Assembly (NCBI GenBank): GCA_947561585.1
Contig: CANNZV010000322.1
Span: 124,001 to 188,000 of the forward strand
DNA from: Caprella mutica
Lineage: Eukaryota > Arthropoda > Malacostraca > Amphipoda > Caprellidae
DNA length: 64,000 bases
Reading direction: 5' to 3'
Part shown: piece after piece, positions 50,301 to 63,045 of the stretch
How positions within the stretch are numbered: position 1 is the stretch's first letter
Layout of the letters: every line of letters starts with the position of its first letter
Made by a program: the position numbers and the translations under genes
Notes under the pieces: generated by a model
Database searches by the model: none
Told to the model about the DNA's origin: nothing
The model's input: the letters and a program-made list of their open reading frames with translations, nothing else

Positions 50301-51584
50301 TTCAATGGATTTGATGGTTAAGAAATACCAAAGGTACAACTTTATAAATTAGAAATATTTTCATGGAGTTTATTAGTAAATAATGAATAATGAATTGTCC
50401 ACAGCTCTTTACTGTGTAATATGTTGAGTTGATTTAGTTATACCAAATATTATTAACAATATTTATCAAATTTAGTAAAATCCTAAAATATTGTACATCA
50501 CTTTTAGTCTTAGTATTTTTTCTATTTATCATTTATTCATTAGTAAAATTTAAAAATTTGAAACAAAACATGACATTTCGTGCGTAAAATCGGACATTAT
50601 CACCTGACAAATAAGTAAACTACGAAAATGAATGCAATATTAATTTTAAAGGATATTTAATTTTACAAAATCTATACTGAAATGTGTGATATTTAGAGAC
50701 GAAAAGTAATGTTTTTGTTTAATATTAGTAAATTTTACTGAAGAAAAGTCACAAATTATATAAATAAAGAAACTAGGAATAGTTTTATAGATCCATGGAG
50801 GAATAAACGCTTATTCTGTTCCCTAAAATGATCTATGATGAAAATGTCAACCTACTCATTACAATAAAGTCATTCTTAGCTCACTTCACGGTATTAGTAT
50901 TTCGCCAACATAAGGATAAGATGCGTATTAAATGCATGGGTTTGCATGTAATGATTTCCTGCTTAGACTTTAGACTTCTATTCTGAAGTCCTTTGCATTT
51001 GTAGGCAGTGACAATAGCGCATAAATCCTATGGGATTTACCTGATGAGTGAAGTAAGTATTTAAGGGTTGATTCGACACACTCACAAATGTTAACTCATT
51101 ATAAAAGATTAGTGGAACAAAATTTTATTATTAGAGGACTGTTTTTTCTTCATATAAAAATAATAATATATTAATTTCGAAATACTTTTTCTTTTATATA
51201 ACTCCATTCTACTTTCTATAGGCCTTTATATAGTTTTAATCAGTAGAACCTAGCCATTGTCAAACCTTTATTTGAAAGCCTATGAAGCATCTGCACCGGA
51301 ATCTTAAGAATCACAAAAAGGCTTCTCTCTTTCACGCCAAAATCTCATCCATTCTTCACTTATCAAGTCGGAATCGGGACAAAATTCCGGTACTATTATT
51401 CGCCCATTCCTCTGTTTATAAGGAATGGGAATGATTCCAGGGTACAATTGGCATAATAATGGGCAAGAAAGCTCTCCGTAAAGCTCTACTGCACGCCATT
51501 CTCTGCGATACGAATTCCTTAGACTCGAGTGGAGGCACTTACGATGGATCGGATTTCTTATCGAGCGAAGAAAGTGATTTTCAC
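47396..51584. other. Upstream intergenic DNA with candidate regulatory patches
   Basis: No gene seen. 47430-47530 has an 8-bp-arm inverted repeat (TGTCAAAT/ATTTGACA) and a CATATG E-box of the type Twist binds. 47870-48065 is GC-rich. 48.95-49.02 and 49.57-49.65 kb are rich in GGAAT/CCGGAA words. Function unknown. Confidence 0.45.
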
Positions 51585-51800
51585 TGATAAAATGTTCCTA
51601 TGAGGTGAATTCCTAATAAAAGTTTTTGAAATGTTATTATAAGGTGAATTACCTTCCTATTAACAATATTTGAAATGTGTCAATAAGGTGAATTCCTATA
51701 ACTATGATTTAATTATTTCTTTAAGGTGATTTCGATTGATATAATGTTCCTATAAGGTGAATTCCTATAAAAATATTTGGGATGTTCCTATAATAACATA
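51585..51800. repeat. Degenerate tandem repeat, about 45-bp unit, 4-5 copies
   Basis: Recurring words ATGTTCCTATAAGGTGAATT and CCTATAAAAATATTTG with many substitutions and gaps. An old array. Confidence 0.6.
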
Positions 51801-52625
51801 TATTATAATTTCTTAAGATATAATATTATGAACCTATTATTGTTTGTTTTGGGGCAATAAATTAGCATTACTACACTGTAAATTTCCTCTAAATATTTTT
51901 GTATTGTTTTGATTATCTATATTTATTATGTATTTGATACATCCTATACAATCTATTGTTAATTACTGCATTCACTATATCATTATACATATGCACTACC
52001 TACAGATCTCATTTATCCTGTCTGCAAATCCTGTAGCTCTGAGACCAGTAATCTAAGCAGGCTAATTTCCTTCTTTTTGTTCCTATGCATTTCCATTCAT
52101 AAAAATCCTATTGAGTGATAGTAAGCACAAACACACGCACACACTCCATAGTAATCTCTACTACAGGCATAATAGTAAATCTTTCCTCCTTCCCATTCAT
52201 TCATGATTCCCGTTTCCTGTTCCTTGCCATTCCCGTTTCCTGGGAATATGTGTAGTAATTCACACACCGCACACCTGCCATGTATTCCCACTCCGGAAAC
52301 AGGAACACGCTTTGCCACTGGGAATGGGAACACATCTGCTGCCTGGGAATATGGTAATGCGATAACCGTCACACAGGTAGAGCAGCAGATGGTTAGAACC
52401 AACCTTCGGTGCTACTTGTCTCATGTCACATGTACCACAAAAAGTATGTTGTAATATAAATATTATAATAAAGTACAGAAAGACAGTAAGGTAATTTGTG
52501 ATTATTTCTCTGCAGTGAACAGATTACATATTCTAAAAAGAAACTTTACTAATTGTAATGCTTGTATAGATATTAAATAGAAAATAATAGAAAATTAGAA
52601 AACTGTGATTGAGAAATTATATATT
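51801..52625. other. Non-coding DNA
   Basis: No gene seen. A patch at 52200-52345 is built from TTCCCGTTTCC/GGAAT words in both orientations. Confidence 0.5.
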
Positions 52626-55600
52626 AGACTCTTTTCTCTGACAGTACATCATCACAGTGACTCTTTTCTCTGATAGTACATCATCACAGTGACTCTTTTC
52701 TCTGATAGTACATCATCACAGTGACTCTTTTCTCTGATAGTACATATCACAGTGACTCTTTTCTCTGATAGCACATCATCACAGTGACTCTTTTCTCTGA
52801 TAGTACATCATCACAGAGACTCTTTTCTTTGATAGTACATCATCACAGTGACTCTTTTCTCTGATATTACATCATCACAGGACTCTTTTCTCTGACAGTA
52901 CATCATCACAGTGACTCTTTTCTCTGATAGTACATCATCACAGTGACTCTTTTCTCTGATAGTACATCATCACAGTGACTCTTTTCTCTGATAGTACATC
53001 ATCACAGTGACTCTTTTCTCTGATAGTACATCATCACAGTGATTCTTTTCTCTGACAGTACATCATCACAGTGATTCTTTTCTCTGATAGTACATCATCA
53101 CAGTGACTCTTTTCTCTGATAGTACATCATCACAGTGATTCTTTTCTCTGATAGTACATCATCACAGTGACTCTTTTCTCTGATAGTACATCATCACAGT
53201 GATTCTTTTCTCTGATAGTACATCATCACAGTGACTTTTTTCTCTGATAGTACATCATCACAGTGATTCTTTTCTCTGACAGTACATCATCACAGTGATT
53301 CTTTTCTCTGATAGTACATCATCACAGTGACTCTTTTCTCTGATAGTACATCATCACAGTGATTCTTTTCTCTGACAGTACATCATCACAGTGACTCTTT
53401 TCTCTGATAGTACATCATCACAGTGACTCTTTTCTCTGATAGTACATCATCACAGTGATTCTTTTCTCTGACAGTACATCATCACAGTGATTCTTTTCTC
53501 TGATAGTACATCATCACAGTGACTCTTTTCTCTGATAGTACATCATCACAGTGATTCTTTTCTCTGATAGTACATCATCACAGTGACTCTTTTCTCTGAT
53601 AGTACATCATCACAGTGATTCTTTTCTCTGATAGTACATCATCACAGTGACTCTTTTCTCTGATAGTACATCATCACAGTGATTCTTTTCTCTGACAGTA
53701 CATCATCACAGTGATTCTTTTCTCTGATAGTACATCATCACAGTGACTCTTTTCTCTGATAGTACATCATCACAGTGATTCTTTTCTCTGACAGTACATC
53801 ATCACAGTGACTCTTTTCTCTGACAGTACATCATCACAGTGACTCTTTTCTCTGATAGTACATCATCACAGTGATTCTTTTCTCTGATAGTACATCATCA
53901 CAGTGACTCTTTTCTCTGACAGTACATCATCACAGTGATTCTTTTCTCTGATAGTACATCATCACAGTGACTCTTTTCTCTGATAGTACATCATCACAGT
54001 GACTCTTTTCTCTGATAGTACATCATCACAGTGATTCTTTTCTCTGATAGTACATCATCACAGTGACTCTTTTCTCTGATAGTACATCATCACAGTGATT
54101 CTTTTCTCTGACAGTACATCATCACAGTGATTCTTTTCTCTGATAGTACATCATCACAGTGACTCTTTTCTCTGATAGTACATCATCACAGTGATTCTTT
54201 TCTCTGACAGTACATCATCACAGTGACTCTTTTCTCTGATAGTACATCATCACAGTGACTCTTTTCTCTGATAGTACATCATCACAGTGATTCTTTTCTC
54301 TGACAGTACATCATCACAGTGATTCTTTTCTCTGATAGTACATCATCACAGTGACTCTTTTCTCTGATAGTACATCATCACAGTGATTCTTTTCTCTGAT
54401 AGTACATCATCACAGTGACTCTTTTCTCTGATAGTACATCATCACAGTGATTCTTTTCTCTGATAGTACATCATCACAGTGACTCTTTTCTCTGATAGTA
54501 CATCATCACAGTGATTCTTTTCTCTGACAGTACATCATCACAGTGATTCTTTTCTCTGATAGTACATCATCACAGTGACTCTTTTCTCTGATAGAACATC
54601 ATCACAGTGATTCTTTTCTCTGACAGTACATCATCACAGTGACTCTTTTCTCTGACAGTACATCATCACAGTGACTCTTTTCTCTGATAGTACATCATCA
54701 CAGTGATTCTTTTCTCTGATAGTACATCATCACAGTGACTCTTTTCTCTGACAGTACATCATCACAGTGATTCTTTTCTCTGATAGAACATCATCACAGT
54801 GACTCTTTTCTCTGATAGTACATCATCACAGTAACTCTTTTCTCTGATAGTACATCATCACAGTGACTCATTTCTCTGATAGTACATCATCACAGTGACT
54901 CTTTTCTCTGATAGTACATCATCACAGTGACTCATTTCTCTGATAGTACATCATCACAGTGACTCTTTTCTCTGATAGTACATCATCACAGTGACTCTTT
55001 TCTCTGATAGTACATCATCACAGTGATTCTTTTCTCTGACAGTACATCATCACAGTGATTCTTTTCTCTGATAGTACATCATCACAGTGACTCTTTTCTC
55101 TGATAGTACATCATCACAGTGACTCTTTTCTCTGATAGTACATCATCACAGTGACTCTTTTCTCTGATAGTACATCATCACAGTGATTCTTTTCTCTGAC
55201 AGTACATCATCACAGTGATTCTTTTCTCTGATAGTACATCATCACAGTGACTCTTTTCTCTGACAGTACATCATCACAGTGACTCTTTTCTCTGATAGTA
55301 CATCATCACAGTGATTCTTTTCTCTGATAGTACATCATCACAGTGACTCTTTTCTCTGACAGTACATCATCACAGTGATTCTTTTCTCTGATAGTACATC
55401 ATCACAGTGACTCTTTTCTCTGATAGTACATCATCACAGTGACTCTTTTCTCTGATAGTACATCATCACAGTGACTCTTTTCTCTGATAGTACATCATCA
55501 CAGTGACTCTTTTCTCTGATAGTACATCATCACAGTGACTCTTTTCTCTCATAGTACAGCATCACAGTGACTCTTTTCTCTGATAGTACATCATCACAGT

Positions 55601-55779
55601 GACTCTTTTCTCTGAAAGTACATCATCACAGTGACTCTTTTCTCTGATAGTACATCATCACAGTGACTCAATTCTCTGATAGTACATCATCACAGTGACT
55701 CTTTTCTCTGATAGTACATCATCACAGTGACTCATTTCTCTGATAGTACATCATCACAGTGACTCTTTTCTCTGATAGT
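52626..55779. repeat. Largest minisatellite, 32-bp unit, about 98 copies
   Basis: The unit is GTGACTCTTTTCTCTGATAG plus TACATCATCACA. Two diagnostic sites vary (GACTC/GATTC and GATAG/GACAG). Their order from 53461 onward repeats from 54293, an 832-bp (26-unit) higher-order period followed for about 16 units. Single-base markers such as GATAGAAC (54591, 54783) are copy-specific. The 5' and 3' edges are GACTC-only. Confidence 0.96.
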
Positions 55780-56827
55780 TCCAATGTTCCAAACTTTAGT
55801 TTAATTTATTCCCTATCCCTAATGGAAGTGTCTTATCATCATTGTAAGTGATTGTGATTACCGTTAATTTAACTATTATGTTAGCTACACTGAATTATCA
55901 CTCTCTTGAATTAATAAAACAACATAAAGAAATCAAAGTTTTTAATTGAATAATATAAATTATTTTTTAAATTATTTATAATTTTATTCCATACAAATAC
56001 AAAGTTACTCATTTTTTTAATATAGTTTTATTATGAATTTTCATTTGAATGGGCCTAAATAACATAGACTAATTTCCTCACATTAATGCTCTGTGACATT
56101 AGTCCCCATTTATTTCTATTTAGTTACTATACATATGAGAGGCTCAATAGAAATATTGATAGTCGGAAAATATATTCATAATAATTCTCTATTTATCCAT
56201 TATAATAACAAGGGGCAGCAACCGGAACTGAAAATAGTATTGTGCTTCTTGAAAGAGGCTTCGAAACTCTAAAGGAATATAGAAATAATGCTAATGAGAC
56301 TATAATAAGTTATTATGTTATTCCTCACACACAAAGGCAATGAGAGGGAACATAAGGAGTGCTTAGGAAAAACTTATCTGGAAACTATTAAGGCTATTGT
56401 AAAGAAACAGAAAATAGAGTACACTACTCTAATTGGAACCGAAACTACCCATACTGCAATACAAATGCATTAGTACAATTTTTTACCTTTTATATCTATA
56501 TTTCATCAATATACCATTTTCTATTTCAATGTATCACTACAAAAACTATATATTATTTCCTGAGGTATTTCGAAAATTACAATTGAATATTGTTGATGAA
56601 AAAAATTAAATTTACATTATCATAATATAAAGCAAATTAATTCTTCTTACTTGTAATAGTAATATAGAACATTATTATATTTATTCATTTATAGCTTCAA
56701 TTATATTCATATAAATTTTTTTCTATGTTTAAAAACATACTGTAAAGTAAAATAACTGTGATTATATTATAAAAAATATATCAATGTCAGCGATAAAAAC
56801 GACGCAGAAAATTAAAACTAGAATGTC
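55780..56827. other. AT-rich non-coding DNA
   Basis: Nothing recognised. Confidence 0.6.
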
Positions 56828-57282
56828 AATCACCATCTAGGCATAACTCATCACCATCTAGGCATAACTCATCACCATCTAGGCATAACTCATCACCATC
56901 TAGGCATAACTCATCACCATCTAGGCATAACTCATCACCATCTAGGCATAACTCATCACCATCTAGGCATAACTCATCACCATCTAGGCATAACTCATCA
57001 CCATCTAGGCATAACTCATCACCATCTAGGCATAACTCATCACCATCTAGGCATAACTCCATCACCATCTAGGCATAACTTCATCACCATCTAGGCATAA
57101 CTTCATCACCATCTAGGCATAACTCATCACCATCTAGGCATAACTTCATCACCATCTAGGCATAACTTCATCACCATCTAGGCATAACTTCATCACCATC
57201 TAGGCATAACTTCATCACCATCTAGGCATAACTTCATCACCATCTAGGCATAACTTCATCACCATCTAGGCATAACTCTATC
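56828..57282. repeat. Minisatellite with 21-bp units followed by 22-bp units, about 21 copies
   Basis: The first half is CATCTAGGCATAACTCATCAC-type units of 21 bp. From about 57060 most units gain one T (AACTTCATCAC, 22 bp), with a single 21-bp unit at about 57120. Confidence 0.95.
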
Positions 57283-58484
57283 GGAAGTGAATTACAGTTC
57301 ATTACAGGAGGCTGCAGGAAAGGGTGACTCTATTCCGTTCACATGCAATCGCATGTAAAGAGTTACTCTAAAACTGATCAATCGGAAGAACGTTATTGTA
57401 CGCTAATCATTTAACACAACTTCTTGAAATTAGAGTTTTGATTATTATTCAATTATTTACCATTAAAAAAAATAGTTTAATTCATTCCTTCCTTACAATT
57501 CACCTTCCTTACAATTTAAGTACTAATTAACCTTTGAAGTGCATCTTAATATACACCCCCTTCTCACGGTGCACCTCAGTGTACTTATTGCTGCATGGTG
57601 TACCTATAGGTGCACAGTGTACCTATTGGTGCACAGTGTACCTATTGGCACACCGTCATCACTGTTGCATCACAACTTCAGTTCCGTTTCCCCACCTGTT
57701 GAATCTCCCTGTTTGGTGTGTGAGAAAAACACAAAGCGTGAGAAAGACGCCAGCACAGCGACTGAGGCGGGCAAAGTGCGCCAATTTGCTCACTGTGAAC
57801 CAAAGCGGGCAAAGTGTTCACTGTATATTAATACTTACTGTTAACTTACACAATAGACTCAATTGAGTCTCAGAGCTGTTATAATACAAATACAATAATA
57901 AGTTGAGTTTTATAATTAAATAAAAGCTCAAACTATCATTATATACTCCATTAAATTTTAACTAGGTTTTTAATTATCTAGGTAATCAAATATCTCAGGT
58001 ACAATCAGATATCGTATTAGTAATAATAATTTCAGAATAATATGAATACTTATATCATTGTTACAATTAATATTTTGAAATACTCTTACTATAATTGTTC
58101 CAAATTAAGATAAAGTTATATTAATATCTTTAAAATGTAATAACTAGTACGCACACTACTTCTTAGATAACTAATTGTAGATATTTATTTGATAATGTAA
58201 ATAAAATATAGTGGTGTTACATAGCTCACTACTGAATTTCACCCGTTATATACTCAGGGAAAATTAATGTCCTTATTTCCTCTAGTCATATTTTGTGCAG
58301 AAGAAACCATTATAAATATTAGGAAAATAATCTCTAGTGGAAATAAAATAGGGATGGACACATCTAATAATGTTGGCAACTGATGACTGAAGTGAATTAT
58401 TGTAAAAAATAATCCTCACCATTTGTCACTTTTATTTAATGAGAAAATTTATATTTTTTATATATTACTTTTATTTTGAAAAAA
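57283..58484. other. AT-rich non-coding DNA
   Basis: Nothing recognised besides the short 19-bp repeat. The GC-richer stretch 57650-57830 has overlapping short frames without known motifs. Confidence 0.55.
57594..57650. repeat. Tandem repeat, 19-bp unit, 3 copies
   Basis: Copies of GGTGCACAGTGTACCTATT; the first is diverged. Confidence 0.85.
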
Positions 58485-59310
58485 ACCCAAACCCACTCTA
58501 CTATAACCCATACCCACTCTACTATAACCCATACCCACTCTACTATAACCCATATCCACTCTACTATAACCCATATCCACTCTACTATAACCCATATCCA
58601 CTCTACTATGACCCATACCCACTCTACTATAACCCATATCCACTCTACTATAACCCATATCCACTCTACTATAACCCATATCCACTCTACTATAACCCAT
58701 ATCCACTCTACTATAACCCATATCCACTCTACTATAACCCATATCCACTCTACTATAACCCATATCCACTCTACTATAACCCATATCCACTCTACTATAA
58801 CCCATATCCACTCTACTATAACCCATACCCACTCTACTATAACCCATATCCACTCTACTATAACCCATATCCACTCTACTATAACCCATATCCACTCTAC
58901 TATGACCCATACCCACTCTACTATAACCCATATCCACTCTACTATAACCCATATCCACTCTACTATAACCCATATCCACTCTACTATAACCCATACCCAC
59001 TCTACTATAACCCATACCCACTCTACTATAACCCATACCCACTCTACTATAATCCATATCCACTCTACTATAACCCATACCCACTCTACTATAATCCATA
59101 TCCACTCTACTATAACCCATACCCACTCTACTATAATCCATACCCACTCTACTATAACCCATACCCACTCTACTATAACCCATACCCACTCTACTATAAC
59201 CCATACCCACTCTACTATAATCCATACCCACTCTACTATAACCCATACCCACTCTACTATAACCCATACCCACTCTACTATAACCCATACCCACTCTACT
59301 ATAACCCACT
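58485..59310. repeat. Minisatellite, 21-bp unit, about 39 copies
   Basis: The unit is CCCATATCCACTCTACTATA plus A, with CATATCC in the 5' half and CATACCC in the 3' half. A CTATGACCC marker recurs 294 bp apart (58607, 58901; 14 units). Four of the six frames are open for about 290-310 codons because 21 is a multiple of three. I reject these as genes. Confidence 0.95.
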
Positions 59311-59592
59311 CCACTTCCTCTCCCACTCAAGCGTAATCCCCTCATTTGCCTGGCTATCCTATAGTAGTTTGTAGCACGTGTTCCCCAGTGTCATTCGATA
59401 CTCATCACCAGACTCTCTAGCAGTTACTTAGTACCGTAAGGAAGTGCTTTATAATAATAGACAGCGAGAGGAGTGAGCAACCTTTCATCTAATTAGAACT
59501 AATTTATCTGCAGTGAATAAATGAATTGTATCTGAGACTGTAATGCAGTGCTCTACTATTCTGTTTTGATGGTTACTATTCACTGGTAATTG

Positions 59593-59996
59593 ACTATCAG
59601 AATAAGGAAAAACTGTGGCTGATAGTACACTAAGTACTTATGTACTACCAGAGTAAGGTATTACTGTGGCTGATAGTACACTAAGTACCTATGTACTATC
59701 AGAGTAAGGTATTACTGTGGCTGATAGTACACTAAGTACTTATGTACTATCAGAATAAGGTATTACTGTGACTGATAGTACGCTAAGTAGCTATGTACTA
59801 TCAGAGTAAGGTATTACTGTGGCTGATAGTACACTAAGTACCTATGTACTATCAGAGTAAGGTATTACTGTGGCTGATAGTACACTAAGTACCTATGTAC
59901 TATCAGAGTAAGGTATTACTGTAGCTGATAGTACACTAAGTAGCTATGTACTATCAGAGTAAGGTATTACTGTAGCTGATAGTACACTAAGTAGCT
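59593..59996. repeat. Minisatellite, 51-bp unit, about 8 copies, each a hairpin
   Basis: Each unit carries CTGATAGTAC and, 13 bases later, GTACTATCAG, a perfect 10-bp-arm inverted repeat. The linker is AGTAAGGTATTACTGTGG. Copies differ only in the loop (AAGTACCTAT, AAGTACTTAT or AAGTAGCTAT) and a few bases. Confidence 0.93.
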
Positions 59997-60635
59997 TCTT
60001 AGTAATGAAAAGGCAGGAAATTTAATATGTTGGTGGTGAACCACTAAGTGGGAATGACCAGATGTGACGGGAATTGGAGACACCTTTCACAATATGGGAA
60101 TGGGAATATAATCCTCTGAAAGAAGGATGTGAATATAATTAATAAGGCATGTAGAATATAGTTAATATCTAGTGAAAGGTGATTAGCATTATATTACGTA
60201 AAAACACCTTACTGTTTAAATGAGTTATTTATTCGATCAAATTGAATTATTTGAATCTTCTACCTAAAATATTTCCCAGACGCTTCTTATCGGAGTATAA
60301 GATAACCCAAACAGTTAATTCCATCGACCAATCTAGCAGAGTATTATTTTCTTCACTTTATTAAATGGTTTATTTAATTAAATAATTAAAACTACAATTT
60401 ACATTTCGTTTTCAGAAAAGGTGAACAATATTTCCAAAAGTGAATTTTTAACAAAACATTTTTACTTTTCATAATTATACAGCGAACATAGAATGAAATT
60501 TTCTGTTTGTTTAATCAAAGTTTAATTTTTAATCTTATCTGTATTTTAAAATCAATATATTTCGACACTTTAATCATTTTGTTTCTTCATTTAAGTAGAC
60601 ATCGCTAGCATAATATATCAAAGTAATATTATTAT
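59997..60635. other. AT-rich non-coding DNA
   Basis: Nothing recognised. Confidence 0.6.
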
Positions 60636-61014
60636 TATACCCTATAGCTTATAGAGGTATACCCTATAGCTTATAGAGGTATACCCTACAGCTTATAGAG
60701 GTATACCCTATAGCTTATAGAGGTATAACCTATAGCTTATAAAGGTATACCCTATAGCTTATAGAGGTATACCCTATAGCTTATAGAGGTATAACCTATA
60801 GCTTATAGAGGTATACCCTATAGCTTATAGAGGTATACCCTATAGCTTATAGAGGTATACCCTATAGCTTATAGAGGTATACCCTATAGCTTATAGAGGT
60901 ATACCCTATAGCTTATAGAGGTATACCCTATAGCTTATAGAGGTATACCCTACAGCTTATAGAGGTATACCCTATAGCTTACAGAGGTATACCCTATAGC
61001 TTATAGAGGTATAC
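60636..61014. repeat. Minisatellite, 22-bp unit, about 17 copies
   Basis: The unit is CTATAGCTTATAGAGGTATA plus CC. It contains two palindromes: CTATA-GCT-TATAG and GGTATACC. Highly homogeneous. Confidence 0.95.
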
Positions 61015-61108
61015 AGTCAATAAATATTAAGCACATCATATCTACAATGCAATCAATAGAGCTTTTATAGCCTCTTATTGTTATAGCTACTGTAGCTGTC
61101 ACCATAGA

Positions 61109-61290
61109 GTGATGGTGAGTGTGGTGATGGTGAATGTGGTGATGGTGAGTGTGGTGATGGTGAGTGTGGTGATGGTGAGTGTGGTGATGGTGAGTGTGGT
61201 GATGGTGAGTGTGGTGATGGTGATTGTGGTGGTGGTGAGTATGGTGATGGGCAGTTTTTTGATGGTGAGTGTGGTGATGGTGAGTTCGTA
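61109..61290. repeat. Minisatellite, 15-bp unit, 12 copies
   Basis: Copies of GTGTGGTGATGGTGA; 3' copies degenerate. Confidence 0.9.
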
Positions 61291-61448
61291 AGGGTGAGTT
61301 TAATTATGGTGATTCAATAGGTTGTTTTTGTGATGGAGAGTGTCTTGTGTTCACCACCACACAGCAGATGGTTAGGCAGGTGTTGTGTCCTAACCCACAG
61401 GCAATGGGCACATCTCCCTTAGAGTCTAAAAGCAGATGCTAAGGGACA

Positions 61449-61605
61449 GGTGACTGTGACTGAAAGTGTGACTGAGAGAGTGACTGAAAGAGTGACTGAA
61501 AGTGTGACTGAGAGTGTGACTGAGAGTGTGACTGAGAGTGTGACTAATAGTATGACTGGAAGAGTGACTGAAACTGTGACTGAAAGAGTGACTGAAAGTG
61601 TGACT
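61449..61605. repeat. Minisatellite, 12-bp unit, 13 copies
   Basis: Copies of GTGACTGAGAGT and GTGACTGAAAGT. Confidence 0.9.
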
Positions 61606-62969
61606 ACTTATGCTACTTAGCTTGCAAAGTAATTATTACTGGTAGCTACTCAGCTTAATTAGATTGTATCAGTTTTTCTTTTTAGTGTTGATAGTACATC
61701 GAAAAGAAAAGAGTAAATTAATTTTAGTTAATATAATTTTATTTATTATAATTTTAGTTAATATAATTTGAGTTCACATCTCAGAGTAAGAGTAAATTAG
61801 CAGAATTACATTGCTTTGTCTAATCTTTTGTTAATGGTATTATGTTACCTAACAGTTCATTTTTCTACCTATATTCTGTGTAGTGAAGGAATAAATGACA
61901 ACAATTGAACATTATATCATATATATTTTAATCGACTTTTTAAAGTTTGATAATTATTTCACTTCTATCATTTACTTTAATAACTATTTACATTATTTAT
62001 CTTTCTTTATAGTTGTTACAATATTATTTGCCCTTTTATTGACAATATATTCTCTGTGTGCACGCGCACTATCTTCGCGAGAGTGTCACATTCAGAGATA
62101 AGAGATAAGAAGAGAGAGAGAAAGATAAGGCACATCGATTGACACTCCCTGTTTATTTTTCCCATAGCACTTGAAAATTATTGATCAGAGTAAGAGGAAG
62201 CGTATCCTGTATGCCTTAGTTTGTAGATAGGATACTCCAATGCCTCATCTTGCGATGGCTTAGGTTTATTGCATTGTTTGCATTTCTTATTGATACTATG
62301 CAAATAAATAAAAAGATAGGCAGAATTAGGATGGAGAGTCAAATAATGAATAAATAACATATTGAATATTAAGTATGCATTATGTACCTACAGTCTTGTA
62401 TTTAATTCCTTTTTAACTCTTTTTGGTTTTAAAAGACTTAAAAAATTTAACTGCTCATAATAATTGGTATTTCAACAAAATAAGTCACATTCAGGAAGTA
62501 CTTAGTATATTACACTGCCTCTACTGTGTGGTGATAAAATGCGTAATGATAGTGATAGCCACTATCATTACAAATTAAAATGATAACGTTTTTTCTACAT
62601 TTGTTTAAGAGCATTAATACCTTAATCGTTCAGACCAATTTATCATAAACAATTAATAGAAATTATAAATTCATGTCATGTTTGAAAATTATTCAACTTT
62701 TTCTATAGTTACTGCTTGAAAATTTAATTTTCATAGAAAACAAATTAACAGAAAATGTACGTCAAATCTACGGATTTTGAGTTTAACATTTAACTAACTT
62801 TGGCAGAAGAGTTATAGTGAGAAAAAATATTTTTCTCCATTGTAGAAAATTTGAATTTCACTTCATAGTTAATAATTCATATACAAAACCTAATTGTAAA
62901 TTTATATAAAAGAAAAACATTTTATGTCAAATGAAATTATATAATTCCAGGAACTTATATAAAACCATT
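61606..62969. other. AT-rich non-coding DNA
   Basis: No gene seen. A GA-rich microsatellite-like tract lies at about 62094-62129. TGATAGTACATC at about 61688 is a single copy of a core shared with three arrays. Confidence 0.55.
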
Positions 62970-63045
62970 TACAGGCAAGCCTCGCTTTAAGTACAACTCA
63001 CTTCAAAAAAAGTGGTACTTATTTCGAGTCATGATTCGAAATAAG
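62970..63045. mobile_element. Possible pogo-like end with adjacent hairpin
   Basis: TACAGGCAAGCCTCGCTTTA resembles pogo-type termini and the end at 17387. It is followed by the perfect hairpin CTTATTTCGA (63018-63027) and TCGAAATAAG (63036-63045). No opposite end was found. Confidence 0.25.

Noticed and set aside
58436..59374. Four overlapping frames of about 290-310 codons
   Set aside because: Products of the 21-bp repeat in four different frames; no unique protein sequence beyond the array flanks.
59593..59996. Hammerhead ribozyme suggested by CTGATAG in each hairpin unit
   Set aside because: The core needs CTGATGA and GAAA; neither is present in the unit.
16860..61014. CRISPR-like appearance of regularly repeated units
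   Set aside because: Repeats are contiguous without unique spacers, the DNA is clearly eukaryotic, and no cas genes are present.
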